Assembly (NCBI RefSeq): GCF_017811755.1
Contig: NZ_JADDJF010000011.1
Coordinates: forward strand, 1-64,000
Source of the DNA: Pararhodobacter sp. SW119
Lineage (GTDB): Bacteria; Pseudomonadota; Alphaproteobacteria; Rhodobacterales; Rhodobacteraceae
Length of the DNA stretch: 64,000 nt
Direction: 5' to 3'
The position numbers were made by a program, and so were the translations under genes. The notes beneath the pieces are model-generated. The model was not told the origin of the DNA. It saw only the letters and a list, made by a program, of their open reading frames with translations, and made no database searches. Each line of letters starts with the position of its first letter. Position 1 is the first letter of the stretch. Of the stretch, positions 8,536 to 16,392 are shown one piece after another.

Positions 8536-10065
8536 TCAGGCCGGCAGTTCGGCGCCGACCGTGGCCAGGGCGGCCGCGGCGCGATAGGCGGGCACGGGAC
8601 AGTCGTCGGGGCTGGCCGCGCGCAGCAGCGGGTCCCAGACCGGAAGCCCGGCGCCCGCCGTACCGGGCGGCAAGGCGCCTGCGTGGCAGCGCGCGGACAG
8701 CGCGGCCAGAAGTGCCGCGGCGCGCGCGGTGCTGCGCGGGCTGCCGGCAAGGTCGGGCTCGGTCTGCAGAAGCCGCGCCAGAAACCCGGTGACCAGCCCC
8801 GCGGCAAGCGCCGTGCCGTCCAGCGCGGCAATGCCCTCTGCCACGTCGAGGACGAGCCCCGCGCCCGGCGCGGCAAGGTCCACGCCCGGCCCGCGGGCGG
8901 TGAAGCCGGCCAGCGCCTCGGACCCCGGTGCGCCCCCCGAGCCGGCCAGGGCCGCCACGGACAGCACCGCGCGCCCGGCGGCGGGTTCCATCACCGCGCC
9001 GGCGCTGTCGCCCGCGGGCGCGATGGCGACGACCCCCGCGGCGCGCGCGCGCGCCAGCGCCGCCGCCAGCGCCTGGCAGGGGCGGTCGGCGGCAAAACCC
9101 AGGTCCAGCAGGTCGACGCCGGCGGCGATGCTCCAGTCGATCGCCGCGATCAGGTCCGAGGCGCGCGGCGCCTCCGGCAGGCGCAGAACCTCAAGAAAAA
9201 CACCCGGGGCGGCGGCGGCAATCAGCGCCGCCACCGGTGAGGGAGAGGCACCGGCCGGCAACCAGCCTTCGACCAGCGCGCCGCTTTCGACGCGGGACCG
9301 GACGAAGGGGGACGCCGCCGCCCCGGGGACAAGCACCGCGACGCGGACGGGCTGCGCGCCCGGAACCGTCAGAAGCGGTGCAAGATCAAGGCCCATCGCT
9401 TCGACCCCGTGATCGCGGGGCGCGCCAAGCGCGGAGTCGAGGGGCGAAAGGACCAGGGTGTTCAGCCGCACCGCCGCATCGGGTGCGGTCTGGCGCAGGA
9501 CCGGGCGCAACATCTCGCGCCCCCAGAACCCCACCGGCGGCACCAGGACAAGGCGCCGCACCGCCGCCGGGTTGTCGCTGCCGACCGGCAGGCGGGCCAA
9601 CCCCTCGGCATCGGTGATCGCCGGCGTGGGATCGTCGATGCCGGCACCTTCGGCCAGCAGGCGCACACCGGCGAGCGGCAACCCATCGGGATCGGTGACC
9701 CGGAAATGCAGCGCGCCGCGCGGCCGGGTATCGGCGCCGGACGCCGCGGGGCGGGGATGGCGCGTGCCCATCGGCCCGGCCTGGTAGGCATGGCTTACAT
9801 CCGCCTCGACGCAGAGTGCAGGACCGTAGCGCTGGCGCAGGACGTCCAGCGCGCCGGGATCGAGCACCGCGGCCAGCGTGTCGTGCCCCCGCGTGGCGGC
9901 GGCAAGGCGGCGCGGCGGCGGGGCGTCGGCGGGTTGCAGGGCGCGCAGGTCGGCCTCCAGCCCGTCGAGGTCGGGCAGCCAGCCCTGCCAGCAGGCAAGG
10001 CGCATCGCCCCCATCGTGTCCGGCGACAGCGAAAGCAGGAAGGCGTCGGTCTGCGGGGCGGGCAT
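8536..10065 (-). CDS. Catalytically dead subtilisin-like protein (pseudo-S8 peptidase)
   Basis: A 509-residue protein with an S8-peptidase scaffold but no catalytic residues. Fold markers remain: LIAAIDWSIAAGVDLLDLGF, GVVAIAPAGDS, FTARGPGVDLAAPG and DGTALAAGLVTGFLA. However, the usual DTG strand reads VRVAVLVPG, no HGT motif is present, the oxyanion Asn is Asp, and the Ser of GTS is Ala419. Before the S8 part there is a prodomain-like N terminus and a transthyretin/CarboxypepD-reg-like segment (LHFRVTDPDGLPLAGVRL). The ATG at 10065 follows GGAGGA. No signal peptide is visible. It is divergent from the SARP-like regulator and close to an intact subtilase (12970-14370), so a scaffold, inhibitor or sensor role is plausible. 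The function is unknown. Confidence 0.75.
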   Translation of the reverse strand: MPAPQTDAFLLSLSPDTMGAMRLACWQGWLPDLDGLEADLRALQPADAPPPRRLAAATRGHDTLAAVLDPGALDVLRQRYGPALCVEADVSHAYQAGPMGTRHPRPAASGADTRPRGALHFRVTDPDGLPLAGVRLLAEGAGIDDPTPAITDAEGLARLPVGSDNPAAVRRLVLVPPVGFWGREMLRPVLRQTAPDAAVRLNTLVLSPLDSALGAPRDHGVEAMGLDLAPLLTVPGAQPVRVAVLVPGAAASPFVRSRVESGALVEGWLPAGASPSPVAALIAAAAPGVFLEVLRLPEAPRASDLIAAIDWSIAAGVDLLDLGFAADRPCQALAAALARARAAGVVAIAPAGDSAGAVMEPAAGRAVLSVAALAGSGGAPGSEALAGFTARGPGVDLAAPGAGLVLDVAEGIAALDGTALAAGLVTGFLARLLQTEPDLAGSPRSTARAAALLAALSARCHAGALPPGTAGAGLPVWDPLLRAASPDDCPVPAYRAAAALATVGAELPA

Positions 10066-10239
10066 GGGGTTCCTCCACTGGCGGGGATGGCGGGCGATCC
10101 GGTGCCGCAGCCATAGCAACCGGGACGTTAGACCGGCGTTAGGGGGACCGCCGCCCGCGCCCGCCCACCGGCTAACGGCGCGCTAACACCGGCTGACAGA
10201 GGGTGATTTTGTGTTAGGCTGGCCAGACAGGAGACCCAC
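10066..10239. promoter_or_regulatory. Divergent promoter with 11-bp-phased GTTAG/GCTAAC repeats
   Basis: The 174-bp spacer between the pseudo-subtilase and the SARP-like gene holds repeated half-sites. GTTAG starts at 10127 and 10138 (period 11) and again at 10213. GCTAAC starts at 10171 and 10182 (period 11), with GCTGAC at 10192 (period 10). The two groups are inverted with respect to each other. Direct heptamers at 11-bp intervals are the known architecture of SARP-family operators, so these are probably binding sites for the adjacent regulator. Promoter boxes are not obvious. Confidence 0.6.
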
Positions 10240-12096
10240 ATGCCCGACCTCTACGGCGCGGGAGGCAGGTGGCGCCAGCAGGCGCGGCCGCGCCCCGTGA
10301 CCCGAGCGGAGGCCGGCGCCTTGCAGAACGGTGCGCGCGCGATGACCGCAGTCAGGGAACCCGAGGGCGAGCCGGTGCTGCGGCTGCACCTTCTGGGTGC
10401 GTTCTGCCTGCGCGACGGCCAGCACCGGACCATCGCCATCCGCACCCGCAAGGCGCAGGCGATGCTGGCGCTGCTGGCCCTGTCGCCGCGCGGCGCGCGC
10501 AGCCGGGTCTGGCTGCGCGACAAGCTGTGGAGCGGGTCGGACGAGAAACGCTCCTCCACCTGCCTGCGCCAGACACTGTTCGAGCTGCGCCGCGACCTGG
10601 GGCCGCTGGCCGACAGGGCGCTGCGCGTGTCGGTGCACGAGATCGCGCTGGATCTGCAGAAGGTCTGGATCGACCATCGCGCGGTCGCCGCCGACCCCGG
10701 CGCCTTTCACCGCTTCGGCCTCTGCGCCGAGACCGAGCTGCTGGAAGGCTTCGACATCGCCGACCCGGAGTTCGAGGACTGGCTGATGCTGGAACGCTCG
10801 GCCTGGGCCGACCGCGCCGAGGAACTGGCCGACGCCCCCGCCCCGCCGCTCGCCGCCGCGTCCGCGACGCCGGGCGACCGGTCCGCCGTCCTGGGCCACG
10901 ACGGCGCGGTCACGGCGATGCCGGCACCGGAACCCGCCGCCTCCATCGCGATCCTGCGCAGCGTCCTGCACGGCGGCGACGCGCTCTGCGTGCCGCTGGC
11001 CGACCGCGTGATGGAGGGCATCGCCACCGGCCTGTGCGAGTTGTCGCGGGTCGACGTGCTGGACCTGCGCGAACGCGCCACCGAGGTCGAAACGCTGGTG
11101 AAAAGCGCGCGCACGGAATTCTACTGCCGGCTGCGCCTGCTGCGCGTGGGCGAGAATGTCACGCTGACGCTGCTGGTGCACCGGGCCTCGCGCATGGCGC
11201 TGGAATGGAGCCAGTCGATCCAGTGCAGGATGGACGAACTGGTCGCCTATGACGGGGTGATGCTGCAGGGCTTCGTCGCCCAGTGCGTCGACCGGCTGGC
11301 GCAGACGCTGCTGCCGCAGGGCCGCGATGCCGAACCCGCGGGCAGCGCTCGGCGGTCGGGCTATGCCGCGCTCAACCTCATCTTCCGGCTGGACCCGAAC
11401 GCGCTGGAAAGCGCGCGCCGCCTCCTTCTGCCCGAGGACGACGCGCACGATCCGCTGCACGAGGCGTTGCGCGCCTATCTGGCGTCGTTCAGCGTCGGCG
11501 AGAATCTCGGCACCCTGACCGAATCCGACCGGGCCGAGATCTACCGGATGGGCACCGCGCGCCTGCGCGCCAGCCCGTTCAACAGCGTGGCGCTGGCCTG
11601 TTTCGGCCATGTGCTGGGCTATGTCTTTCAGGAACACGCCGCCGCCGGCGAGTTGCTGGAACGCGCCGTCCGGCTGAACCCGGCGCAGGCCTTCGCCTGG
11701 GACCATTACGCGCTGCACAAGCTCTATGCCGGGGATGCCCGCGCCGGGCGCGCGGCCGCCGAACGGGCGGTGGCGCTGGGGGCCTACAGCCCCATCGCCT
11801 ACAGCTACGAGACGACGCTGACCATGGCCGCGACCCTCGAGGGCGATTACGACCGCGCGCTGCAGGCCGGGCGGCGGGCGCTGCAGAAGCAGCCGAAGTT
11901 CAACGCCACAAAGCGCTACCTGATGATCGCGCATACCGCGCGCGGCGACCGGGCCGAGGCCGAGGCGCTGCGCGACGGGCTTCTGGACGCCGACCCCGAT
12001 ATCCGCCACCCCGATATCCGCGAGGCCCGCTTCGGCCGCGGGATCCTGCACGGCAACACGGCGCTGATGGCGCATCTCGACCGACTTTTCGACTGA
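10240..12096 (+). CDS. SARP-like winged-helix regulator with TolB-like and TPR regions
   Basis: A 618-residue cytoplasmic regulator. Residues of about 45-130 form an OmpR/SARP-type winged helix (LLGAFCLRDG, TRKAQAMLALLAL, LRQTLFELRRDLG). The middle (about 220-370) resembles the TolB-N/FlgO-like segment common in such proteins (IAILRSVL, CRLRLLRVGENVTLTLLVHR). The C-terminal third is helical repeat, TPR-like (ELLERAVRLNPAQAFAWDHY, then a second unit). The start at 10240 follows AGGAG with a seven-base gap; an ATG at 10342 is possible. It heads an apparent operon with the next two genes (10-bp gap, then overlap) and probably binds the phased repeats just upstream. The inducing signal is unknown. 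Confidence 0.8.
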   Translation: MPDLYGAGGRWRQQARPRPVTRAEAGALQNGARAMTAVREPEGEPVLRLHLLGAFCLRDGQHRTIAIRTRKAQAMLALLALSPRGARSRVWLRDKLWSGSDEKRSSTCLRQTLFELRRDLGPLADRALRVSVHEIALDLQKVWIDHRAVAADPGAFHRFGLCAETELLEGFDIADPEFEDWLMLERSAWADRAEELADAPAPPLAAASATPGDRSAVLGHDGAVTAMPAPEPAASIAILRSVLHGGDALCVPLADRVMEGIATGLCELSRVDVLDLRERATEVETLVKSARTEFYCRLRLLRVGENVTLTLLVHRASRMALEWSQSIQCRMDELVAYDGVMLQGFVAQCVDRLAQTLLPQGRDAEPAGSARRSGYAALNLIFRLDPNALESARRLLLPEDDAHDPLHEALRAYLASFSVGENLGTLTESDRAEIYRMGTARLRASPFNSVALACFGHVLGYVFQEHAAAGELLERAVRLNPAQAFAWDHYALHKLYAGDARAGRAAAERAVALGAYSPIAYSYETTLTMAATLEGDYDRALQAGRRALQKQPKFNATKRYLMIAHTARGDRAEAEALRDGLLDADPDIRHPDIREARFGRGILHGNTALMAHLDRLFD

Positions 12097-12106
12097 GGCA
12101 TTTCGA

Positions 12107-12970
12107 ATGAGCTTTCTGGACATCCTGAGCGAGGCGCGCTTCACCGTGACCGAGGTCGCGCTGCGCCTCGACGCGGTGCAGGCCGCGCTTGAACCGGCGA
12201 GCGGCGGCACCGGCAGCGCCGGCGGCGCCGCGCTCTTCGCGCTCAACCGCAATCGGAACCGCAACCGCAACCGCAACCGCAACCGCAATCGAAACCGGAA
12301 CCGCAACCGCAACGACAGCGCCGGGCCCGACCTGTCGATCCAGGAGCCGTGGAAGGAACGCGCCAGGCTGCACGAACTGGCCGCCAACTGGACCGACCTG
12401 CCGCTGGCCCCGCCCCCCGACCCGGACCAGCTGCGCCACGAGGCGCTGGAACTGCTGGAAAAGCAGCACCGCCTGCGCCAGCCCGAGGAAGCCCTGCGCC
12501 GCGAGGAGATCTTGACCGAGGCCGAACTGGAATTGTCGCGCTACCTGCGTCCCCTGGGGATCGAGACCACGGGCGGCTTCGAGGCGACCATCCACCTGAT
12601 GCTGGTCCTGATGGCCCTGACCGACGAGGTCGGGCTGCGCTACAAGGCGCGCTGGAACGTGCCCCGCCCCAACCAGGTGGAGCCGCGCCTGCGCCCCTTC
12701 ATCGCCCAGCCGGCGCATGCCAGCTACCCGTCGAACCACGCCTTCCAGTCCTTCGCGCTGGCCTTCGTCTTCTGCCGCCTCCTGCCCGAGCATCCGGCGT
12801 CCAGCGAGCTCTTCCGCTCGGCCCGCCGGATCGCCGAGAACCGCGAATGGGCCGGGCTGCATTACGCCGCCGACACGCAGGCGGGATACGAGCTGGCCCG
12901 GATGGTCACCCCGGTGCTGGAAGAGGTGCTGGAACCCCTGATGCTGGCCGCGCAACAGGAGTGGTTCTGA
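12107..12970 (+). CDS. PAP2/vanadium-haloperoxidase-fold protein with an Asn-Arg tract
   Basis: A 287-residue protein of the PAP2 superfamily. All three signature motifs are visible: Lys180...Arg187-Pro188 (KARWNVPRP), Ser206-Tyr-Pro-Ser-Asn-His211, and Arg246...His252...Asp256 (REWAGLHYAAD). His252 would form the phospho- or vanadate-enzyme. There are no strong membrane helices, so a soluble phosphatase or haloperoxidase-like enzyme is likely rather than a membrane lipid phosphatase. Residues 47-69 are an uninterrupted (Asn-Arg)11-Asn tract, a low-complexity insertion before the catalytic part. The stop overlaps the next ATG (TGATG), tying it to the subtilase. The substrate is unknown. Confidence 0.75.
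   Translation: MSFLDILSEARFTVTEVALRLDAVQAALEPASGGTGSAGGAALFALNRNRNRNRNRNRNRNRNRNRNRNDSAGPDLSIQEPWKERARLHELAANWTDLPLAPPPDPDQLRHEALELLEKQHRLRQPEEALRREEILTEAELELSRYLRPLGIETTGGFEATIHLMLVLMALTDEVGLRYKARWNVPRPNQVEPRLRPFIAQPAHASYPSNHAFQSFALAFVFCRLLPEHPASSELFRSARRIAENREWAGLHYAADTQAGYELARMVTPVLEEVLEPLMLAAQQEWF
12245..12313 (+). repeat. Coding hexanucleotide repeat (AACCGC)n, 11.5 units
   Basis: Sixty-nine bases of the PAP2-like gene consist of AACCGC units, a few with synonymous variants (AATCGG, AATCGA, AACCGG). They encode alternating Asn and Arg. Slippage would add or remove Asn-Arg pairs without shifting the frame. Confidence 0.9.
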
Positions 12971-14370
12971 TGCCCGATGCCGCAACGACCGTGATCCGCC
13001 CCCCCTATCCGGCGCATGACGCGCTGTGGCCGCTGGTGATGATGGGCGTGCTGACCGCCGACCACGCCCCCAACGGCTGGACCCTGCCCGCGCCCGCGCG
13101 GCGCACGCGGGTGGCGCTGATCGACACCTCGGTGGCGGACGGGCATCCGAACCTCGACCCCGCGCTGTCGCGCGATCTGGCCTTCGATCTCTTCTCGACG
13201 CGCCTCGGCGCCTTTCCCTGGCGCGCCAGCGACGCGCCCTTGGACAACCTGCAGCTGGGCGACAGCGCCGCGGCGGTGGCGGGCCTGCCGCATTGCACCG
13301 CGCTTCTGGTCGCGTTGAAGGCGCGGCTCAGACCCGGGCAGATGCCGCGCATCGGCGGGGTCCGTCCGGCGACGCGGGCGACCTTCTCGGCGCACGGGAC
13401 CGCCGCGGCCGGGCTGATCGCCGCCCGCCCGGCGCGCGCCCGCACGGAGGAGGCGCACCTGCCCGGCGACACGGATGGCGAGATCGCGCTGCCCTTCATG
13501 GGCGTCGATCCCAGCGCCGAACTGGTCCCGATCTCGACCAATTTCGACCCCGACCCCGAGGCGCTGATCCTCGCCTTCCTCTATGCCGACCTGATCGGCG
13601 CGGATGTCATCGTGCTGCCGCGCATCCTGCCCGACCCGCTGCGCACCGTGCCCGAAATGCCCGCGCACGACATCGACGGCACCGCATTCGCCGATGCCGC
13701 CGCACCCAGCCCGCTGGGCCAGAAACAATGGGAGATGTGGGACGAACTGGCGCAACTGATCGTCAATGTCTCGCTGCGCCGGCCGGTGGTCTGCGCGGCC
13801 GGAAACGCCAACGAGGAATTCGGCATCTACCCGGCCAATCTGGCGGCCGACGACAACGGCGTGATCGCCGTGGGCGCGGTCAATGCCCGCGGCTGGCCCT
13901 GCAGCTATTCGGCGGCATCGGGCCTGACGATCTGGGGGCCCAGCAGCGACGGCGAACGCTTCGACCGGGCCGAGGTGCGGCTGGACGTGCGCCGCCACGA
14001 CTACGACCCGGTGGGCGTGCCGGCCGACAACGCCAACCACCGCTTTTCGCCCTTCAGCCTGATCGCGACCGACGTGCCGGGGCGCGGCGGCTACGCGGCC
14101 AGCCCCTTTCCCGGCCCTGAACCCGACGGCGATCTGCGCGAATACGGCTCGTACTATTGCCGTTTCGGCGGCACCTCGGGCGCGGCGGCGCTGGTCGGCG
14201 GGTTCCTGTCGCTGGGCCGCAGCCTTGGCCACTGGGACCGCGACGACGGCGGCATCGCCGCGCGCGACTGGCTGCTGTCCCGGTCAAAACCGCTGGCCGC
14301 CGAACGCGGCGATGCGCGCATTCCGGTGCTGTCGGGTGAGCCGGTCTTTCCCGACGACTCCACCCCCTGA
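12970..14370 (+). CDS. Subtilase (S8 family serine peptidase) with intact triad
   Basis: A 466-residue S8 peptidase. Asp52 (VALIDTS), His142 (SAHGTAAAG), the oxyanion Asn279 (CAAGNANEE) and Ser403 (GGTSGAAALVGG) are all present. There is no signal peptide or long propeptide, so it is probably cytoplasmic or exported by an unrecognised route. Between His and Asn it has long insertions compared with minimal subtilisins. The ATG overlaps the stop of the PAP2-like gene. Together with the dead paralogue at 8536-10065 and the SARP-like regulator it forms a compact module; the intact and dead subtilases may interact. Repeat copy B follows 20 bp after the stop. Confidence 0.85.
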   Translation: MPDAATTVIRPPYPAHDALWPLVMMGVLTADHAPNGWTLPAPARRTRVALIDTSVADGHPNLDPALSRDLAFDLFSTRLGAFPWRASDAPLDNLQLGDSAAAVAGLPHCTALLVALKARLRPGQMPRIGGVRPATRATFSAHGTAAAGLIAARPARARTEEAHLPGDTDGEIALPFMGVDPSAELVPISTNFDPDPEALILAFLYADLIGADVIVLPRILPDPLRTVPEMPAHDIDGTAFADAAAPSPLGQKQWEMWDELAQLIVNVSLRRPVVCAAGNANEEFGIYPANLAADDNGVIAVGAVNARGWPCSYSAASGLTIWGPSSDGERFDRAEVRLDVRRHDYDPVGVPADNANHRFSPFSLIATDVPGRGGYAASPFPGPEPDGDLREYGSYYCRFGGTSGAAALVGGFLSLGRSLGHWDRDDGGIAARDWLLSRSKPLAAERGDARIPVLSGEPVFPDDSTP

Positions 14371-14390
14371 GCCCGTTTCGCCCCGCCGTG

Positions 14391-14469
14391 GCGAAAGTTT
14401 CATTGCGGTTAACGGCGGATTTTCATGAAACAATTTCAGTGCGTTGCGAAAGTGTGCACGCGTGCACAC
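14391..14469 (+). repeat. Fixed-core/variable-palindrome element, copy B
   Basis: Core AAAGTTTCATTGCGGTTAA at 14394-14412, AT-rich spacer, then the perfect 18-bp palindrome GTGTGCACGCGTGCACAC at 14452-14469. The dyad axis is 48.5 bp from the core end. It sits between the convergent 3' ends of the subtilase gene and fpr, with the palindrome two bases from the fpr stop codon, so it may end transcription from both sides. Confidence 0.85.
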
Positions 14470-14471
14470 CC

Positions 14472-15257
14472 CTAGCCGACAAAGGCTTTTTCGACCACGA
14501 AGTCGCCCGGTTGCGCGTTCGATCCTTCCTGCAGGCCCCAGTCCTTCAAGAGCGCCGACATGTCGCGGTTGAAGGCCAGCGACCCGCAGACCATGACCCG
14601 GTCGGTCTCGGCCGTCAGGGGGCCGGGCTGGCGCAGTTCGGCAAAGGCCCGGCCCGAGGCCAGCAGATCGGTGATCCGCCCCATCCGCGGCGACGTCTCG
14701 CGCGTCGTCGTCGGATGATAGTGCAGCCGGTCGCCGACCATCGCGCCGATCAGCGGGTCGGATTTCAGCGCGCAGATCACCTGCCGCCCGTAAGCCAGTT
14801 CCGCCGCCGTGCGGCAGGCATGCATGACCACCACCCGGCCGTAGCCCTCCCAGGTCTCGGGGTCGCGCAGCAGGCTGGCGAAGGGCGCGAAGCCGGTGCC
14901 GGTGGCCAGCATCCACAGCCGCCAGCCCGGGCGCAGCGCGTCATGGACCAGCGTGCCCACGGGCTTCGGGCGCAGGATGATCGGATCGCCCGGCCGGACG
15001 TGCTGCAGGCGCGAGGTCAGCGGCCCGTCCGGCACCTTGATCGAGTAGAATTCCAGCGTGTCGTCCCAGGCCGGCGAGGCGATGGAATAGGCGCGCAGCA
15101 GCGGCTTGCCCTCCGCGCCCGGCAGCCCGATCATCACGAACTCGCCCGAACGGAAGCGCAGGCTGCGCGGCCGCGTGACGCGGAAGGAAAACAGCTGGTC
15201 GGTCCAGTGCGTGACCTCGGTCACGGTCTGCAGATCGGTGCGCAGCGCCTGGTTCAT
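14472..15257 (-). CDS. fpr: Ferredoxin/flavodoxin-NADP reductase
   Basis: A 261-residue FAD enzyme that moves electrons between NADPH and ferredoxin or flavodoxin. The FAD site is RAYSIASP, the NADP site is MLATGTGFAPFASLLRD, and the C terminus ends FVVEKAFVG as in bacterial subclass-I FPRs. It is the last gene of the sulfate-assimilation operon; its ATG overlaps the DUF934 stop. The likely task is to feed electrons, through ferredoxin, to the siroheme sulfite reductase encoded upstream. GGGGGAGGG precedes the start. Confidence 0.92.
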   Translation of the reverse strand: MNQALRTDLQTVTEVTHWTDQLFSFRVTRPRSLRFRSGEFVMIGLPGAEGKPLLRAYSIASPAWDDTLEFYSIKVPDGPLTSRLQHVRPGDPIILRPKPVGTLVHDALRPGWRLWMLATGTGFAPFASLLRDPETWEGYGRVVVMHACRTAAELAYGRQVICALKSDPLIGAMVGDRLHYHPTTTRETSPRMGRITDLLASGRAFAELRQPGPLTAETDRVMVCGSLAFNRDMSALLKDWGLQEGSNAQPGDFVVEKAFVG

Positions 15258-15661
15258 GCCGCCCTCCCCCTCAACCTCGCGCGGTAGTCATGGGCGCGCC
15301 AGTTCGCGCGGGCCAGCCAGTCGGCCTCAGGCTGGCGCGCGGCCAGGCCGTCGTCGATCTCCACCTCGTCGAAACCCGCGCGCCGGGCCATTGCGTACTG
15401 GTCGGCGATCACATGGCCTTGCGCGCGCAGACGCCCGGCAAACCCCATCCGGCGCAGCGTGGCCGCCAGCGTGAAGCCGCGCCCGTCGCTGAAGGCCGCG
15501 AACGGGATGCGGATCGCGCCCAGCCGCGCCAGATGCGGGCGCAGCGCCTCGGCGTCGGCGTCGGCGGGCAGGTGCAGGCCGGCCGCGCCCTCGGGCGCCT
15601 CGGCCCAGCCGTGGGGCCAGTCGTCGACGGCAAAGCCTGCATCGGTCACGATCACGCTCAT
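15254..15661 (-). CDS. DUF934 domain protein of the cys operon
   Basis: A 135-residue protein of the DUF934 family, which is found almost only next to cysH and cysI in proteobacteria. Conserved pieces include RIPFAAFSDGRGFTLAATLR and GHVIADQYAMARRAGFDEVE. It overlaps both neighbours by four bases (ATGA), so translation is coupled. An accessory role in sulfite reduction is inferred from context; no catalytic residues are evident. Confidence 0.88.
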   Translation of the reverse strand: MSVIVTDAGFAVDDWPHGWAEAPEGAAGLHLPADADAEALRPHLARLGAIRIPFAAFSDGRGFTLAATLRRMGFAGRLRAQGHVIADQYAMARRAGFDEVEIDDGLAARQPEADWLARANWRAHDYRARLRGRAA

Positions 15662-16392
15662 GACGCCAGCCTCCGCGCGACCCGGCCGTTCACGACATGG
15701 ATGCCGCATTCGGTCTTGTCCTGCCCGCGCCAGCGCCCGGCGCGCGAGTCCTCGCCCGGGGCGGCGGGTCCGGTGCAGGGGGCGCAGCCGATGGACGGGT
15801 AGCCGCGCGCGACCAGCGGGTGCCGCGGCAGCGCGTGGCGGTCGATATAGCCCGCCAGTGCGCGCGCGTCCCAGCCGGCCAGCGGGTTCACCTTGATCCG
15901 GCCGCTCGCCGGGTCGCCCTCGAACAGGTCCAGATCGGCCCGCGCGCCGCCCTGGAAGCGCTTGCGCCCGGTGATCCAGCCGTCGAAGCCGGCCAGCGCG
16001 CGGTCCAGCGGGCGGGTCTTGCGCAGCGCGCAGCAGGCATCCGGCCGGCTGCGATGCAGCAGCGCGTCGGCATCCTCGGCAAAGAGGTCGCGCCGGTCGG
16101 GCTGGATGACGCGAATGTCGCGCAGCCCCAGCCGCGCCGCCAGATCGCGCTGATAGGCCAGCGTTTCGGGAAACAGCATCAGCGTGTCGATGAACAGGAT
16201 CGGCGTGGCCGGGTCGGCCTGCGCCACCATGTGCAGCAGCACCGCCGATTCCGCCCCAAAGCTGGATACCATCGCCACCGGCCCCAGTTCGCCCGACAGC
16301 GCATGGGCCAGCGCCGCCTCGGACGGGCGTCCGGCGAAGCGGGCGTTCAGAAGCGCCAGGTCGGTCCGGGCGGCAATCAGGTCACGCGGCAT
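15658..16392 (-). CDS. cysH: Adenylylsulfate (APS) reductase, assimilatory
   Basis: A 244-residue PAPS/APS reductase. The P-loop-like SSFGAESAVLLHM near residue 42 binds the nucleotide, and ECGIH near the C terminus holds the catalytic Cys. The Cys-Cys pair in DACCALRK and the C-x-x-C in IGCAPCTGP are the [4Fe-4S] ligands that mark the APS-using type, so PAPS should not be required. It converts APS to sulfite using thioredoxin. The start at 16392 lies inside the 3' end of cysI (11-bp overlap). Confidence 0.92.
   Translation of the reverse strand: MPRDLIAARTDLALLNARFAGRPSEAALAHALSGELGPVAMVSSFGAESAVLLHMVAQADPATPILFIDTLMLFPETLAYQRDLAARLGLRDIRVIQPDRRDLFAEDADALLHRSRPDACCALRKTRPLDRALAGFDGWITGRKRFQGGARADLDLFEGDPASGRIKVNPLAGWDARALAGYIDRHALPRHPLVARGYPSIGCAPCTGPAAPGEDSRAGRWRGQDKTECGIHVVNGRVARRLAS

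Noticed and set aside
12245-12313. Phase-variable on/off switching by the hexanucleotide repeat
   Set aside because: Six-base units cannot shift the reading frame, so only the length of the tract can change.
14472-15257. fpr as part of the protease module
   Set aside because: It overlaps DUF934 by four bases and is transcribed toward the module, so it belongs to the sulfate-assimilation operon.
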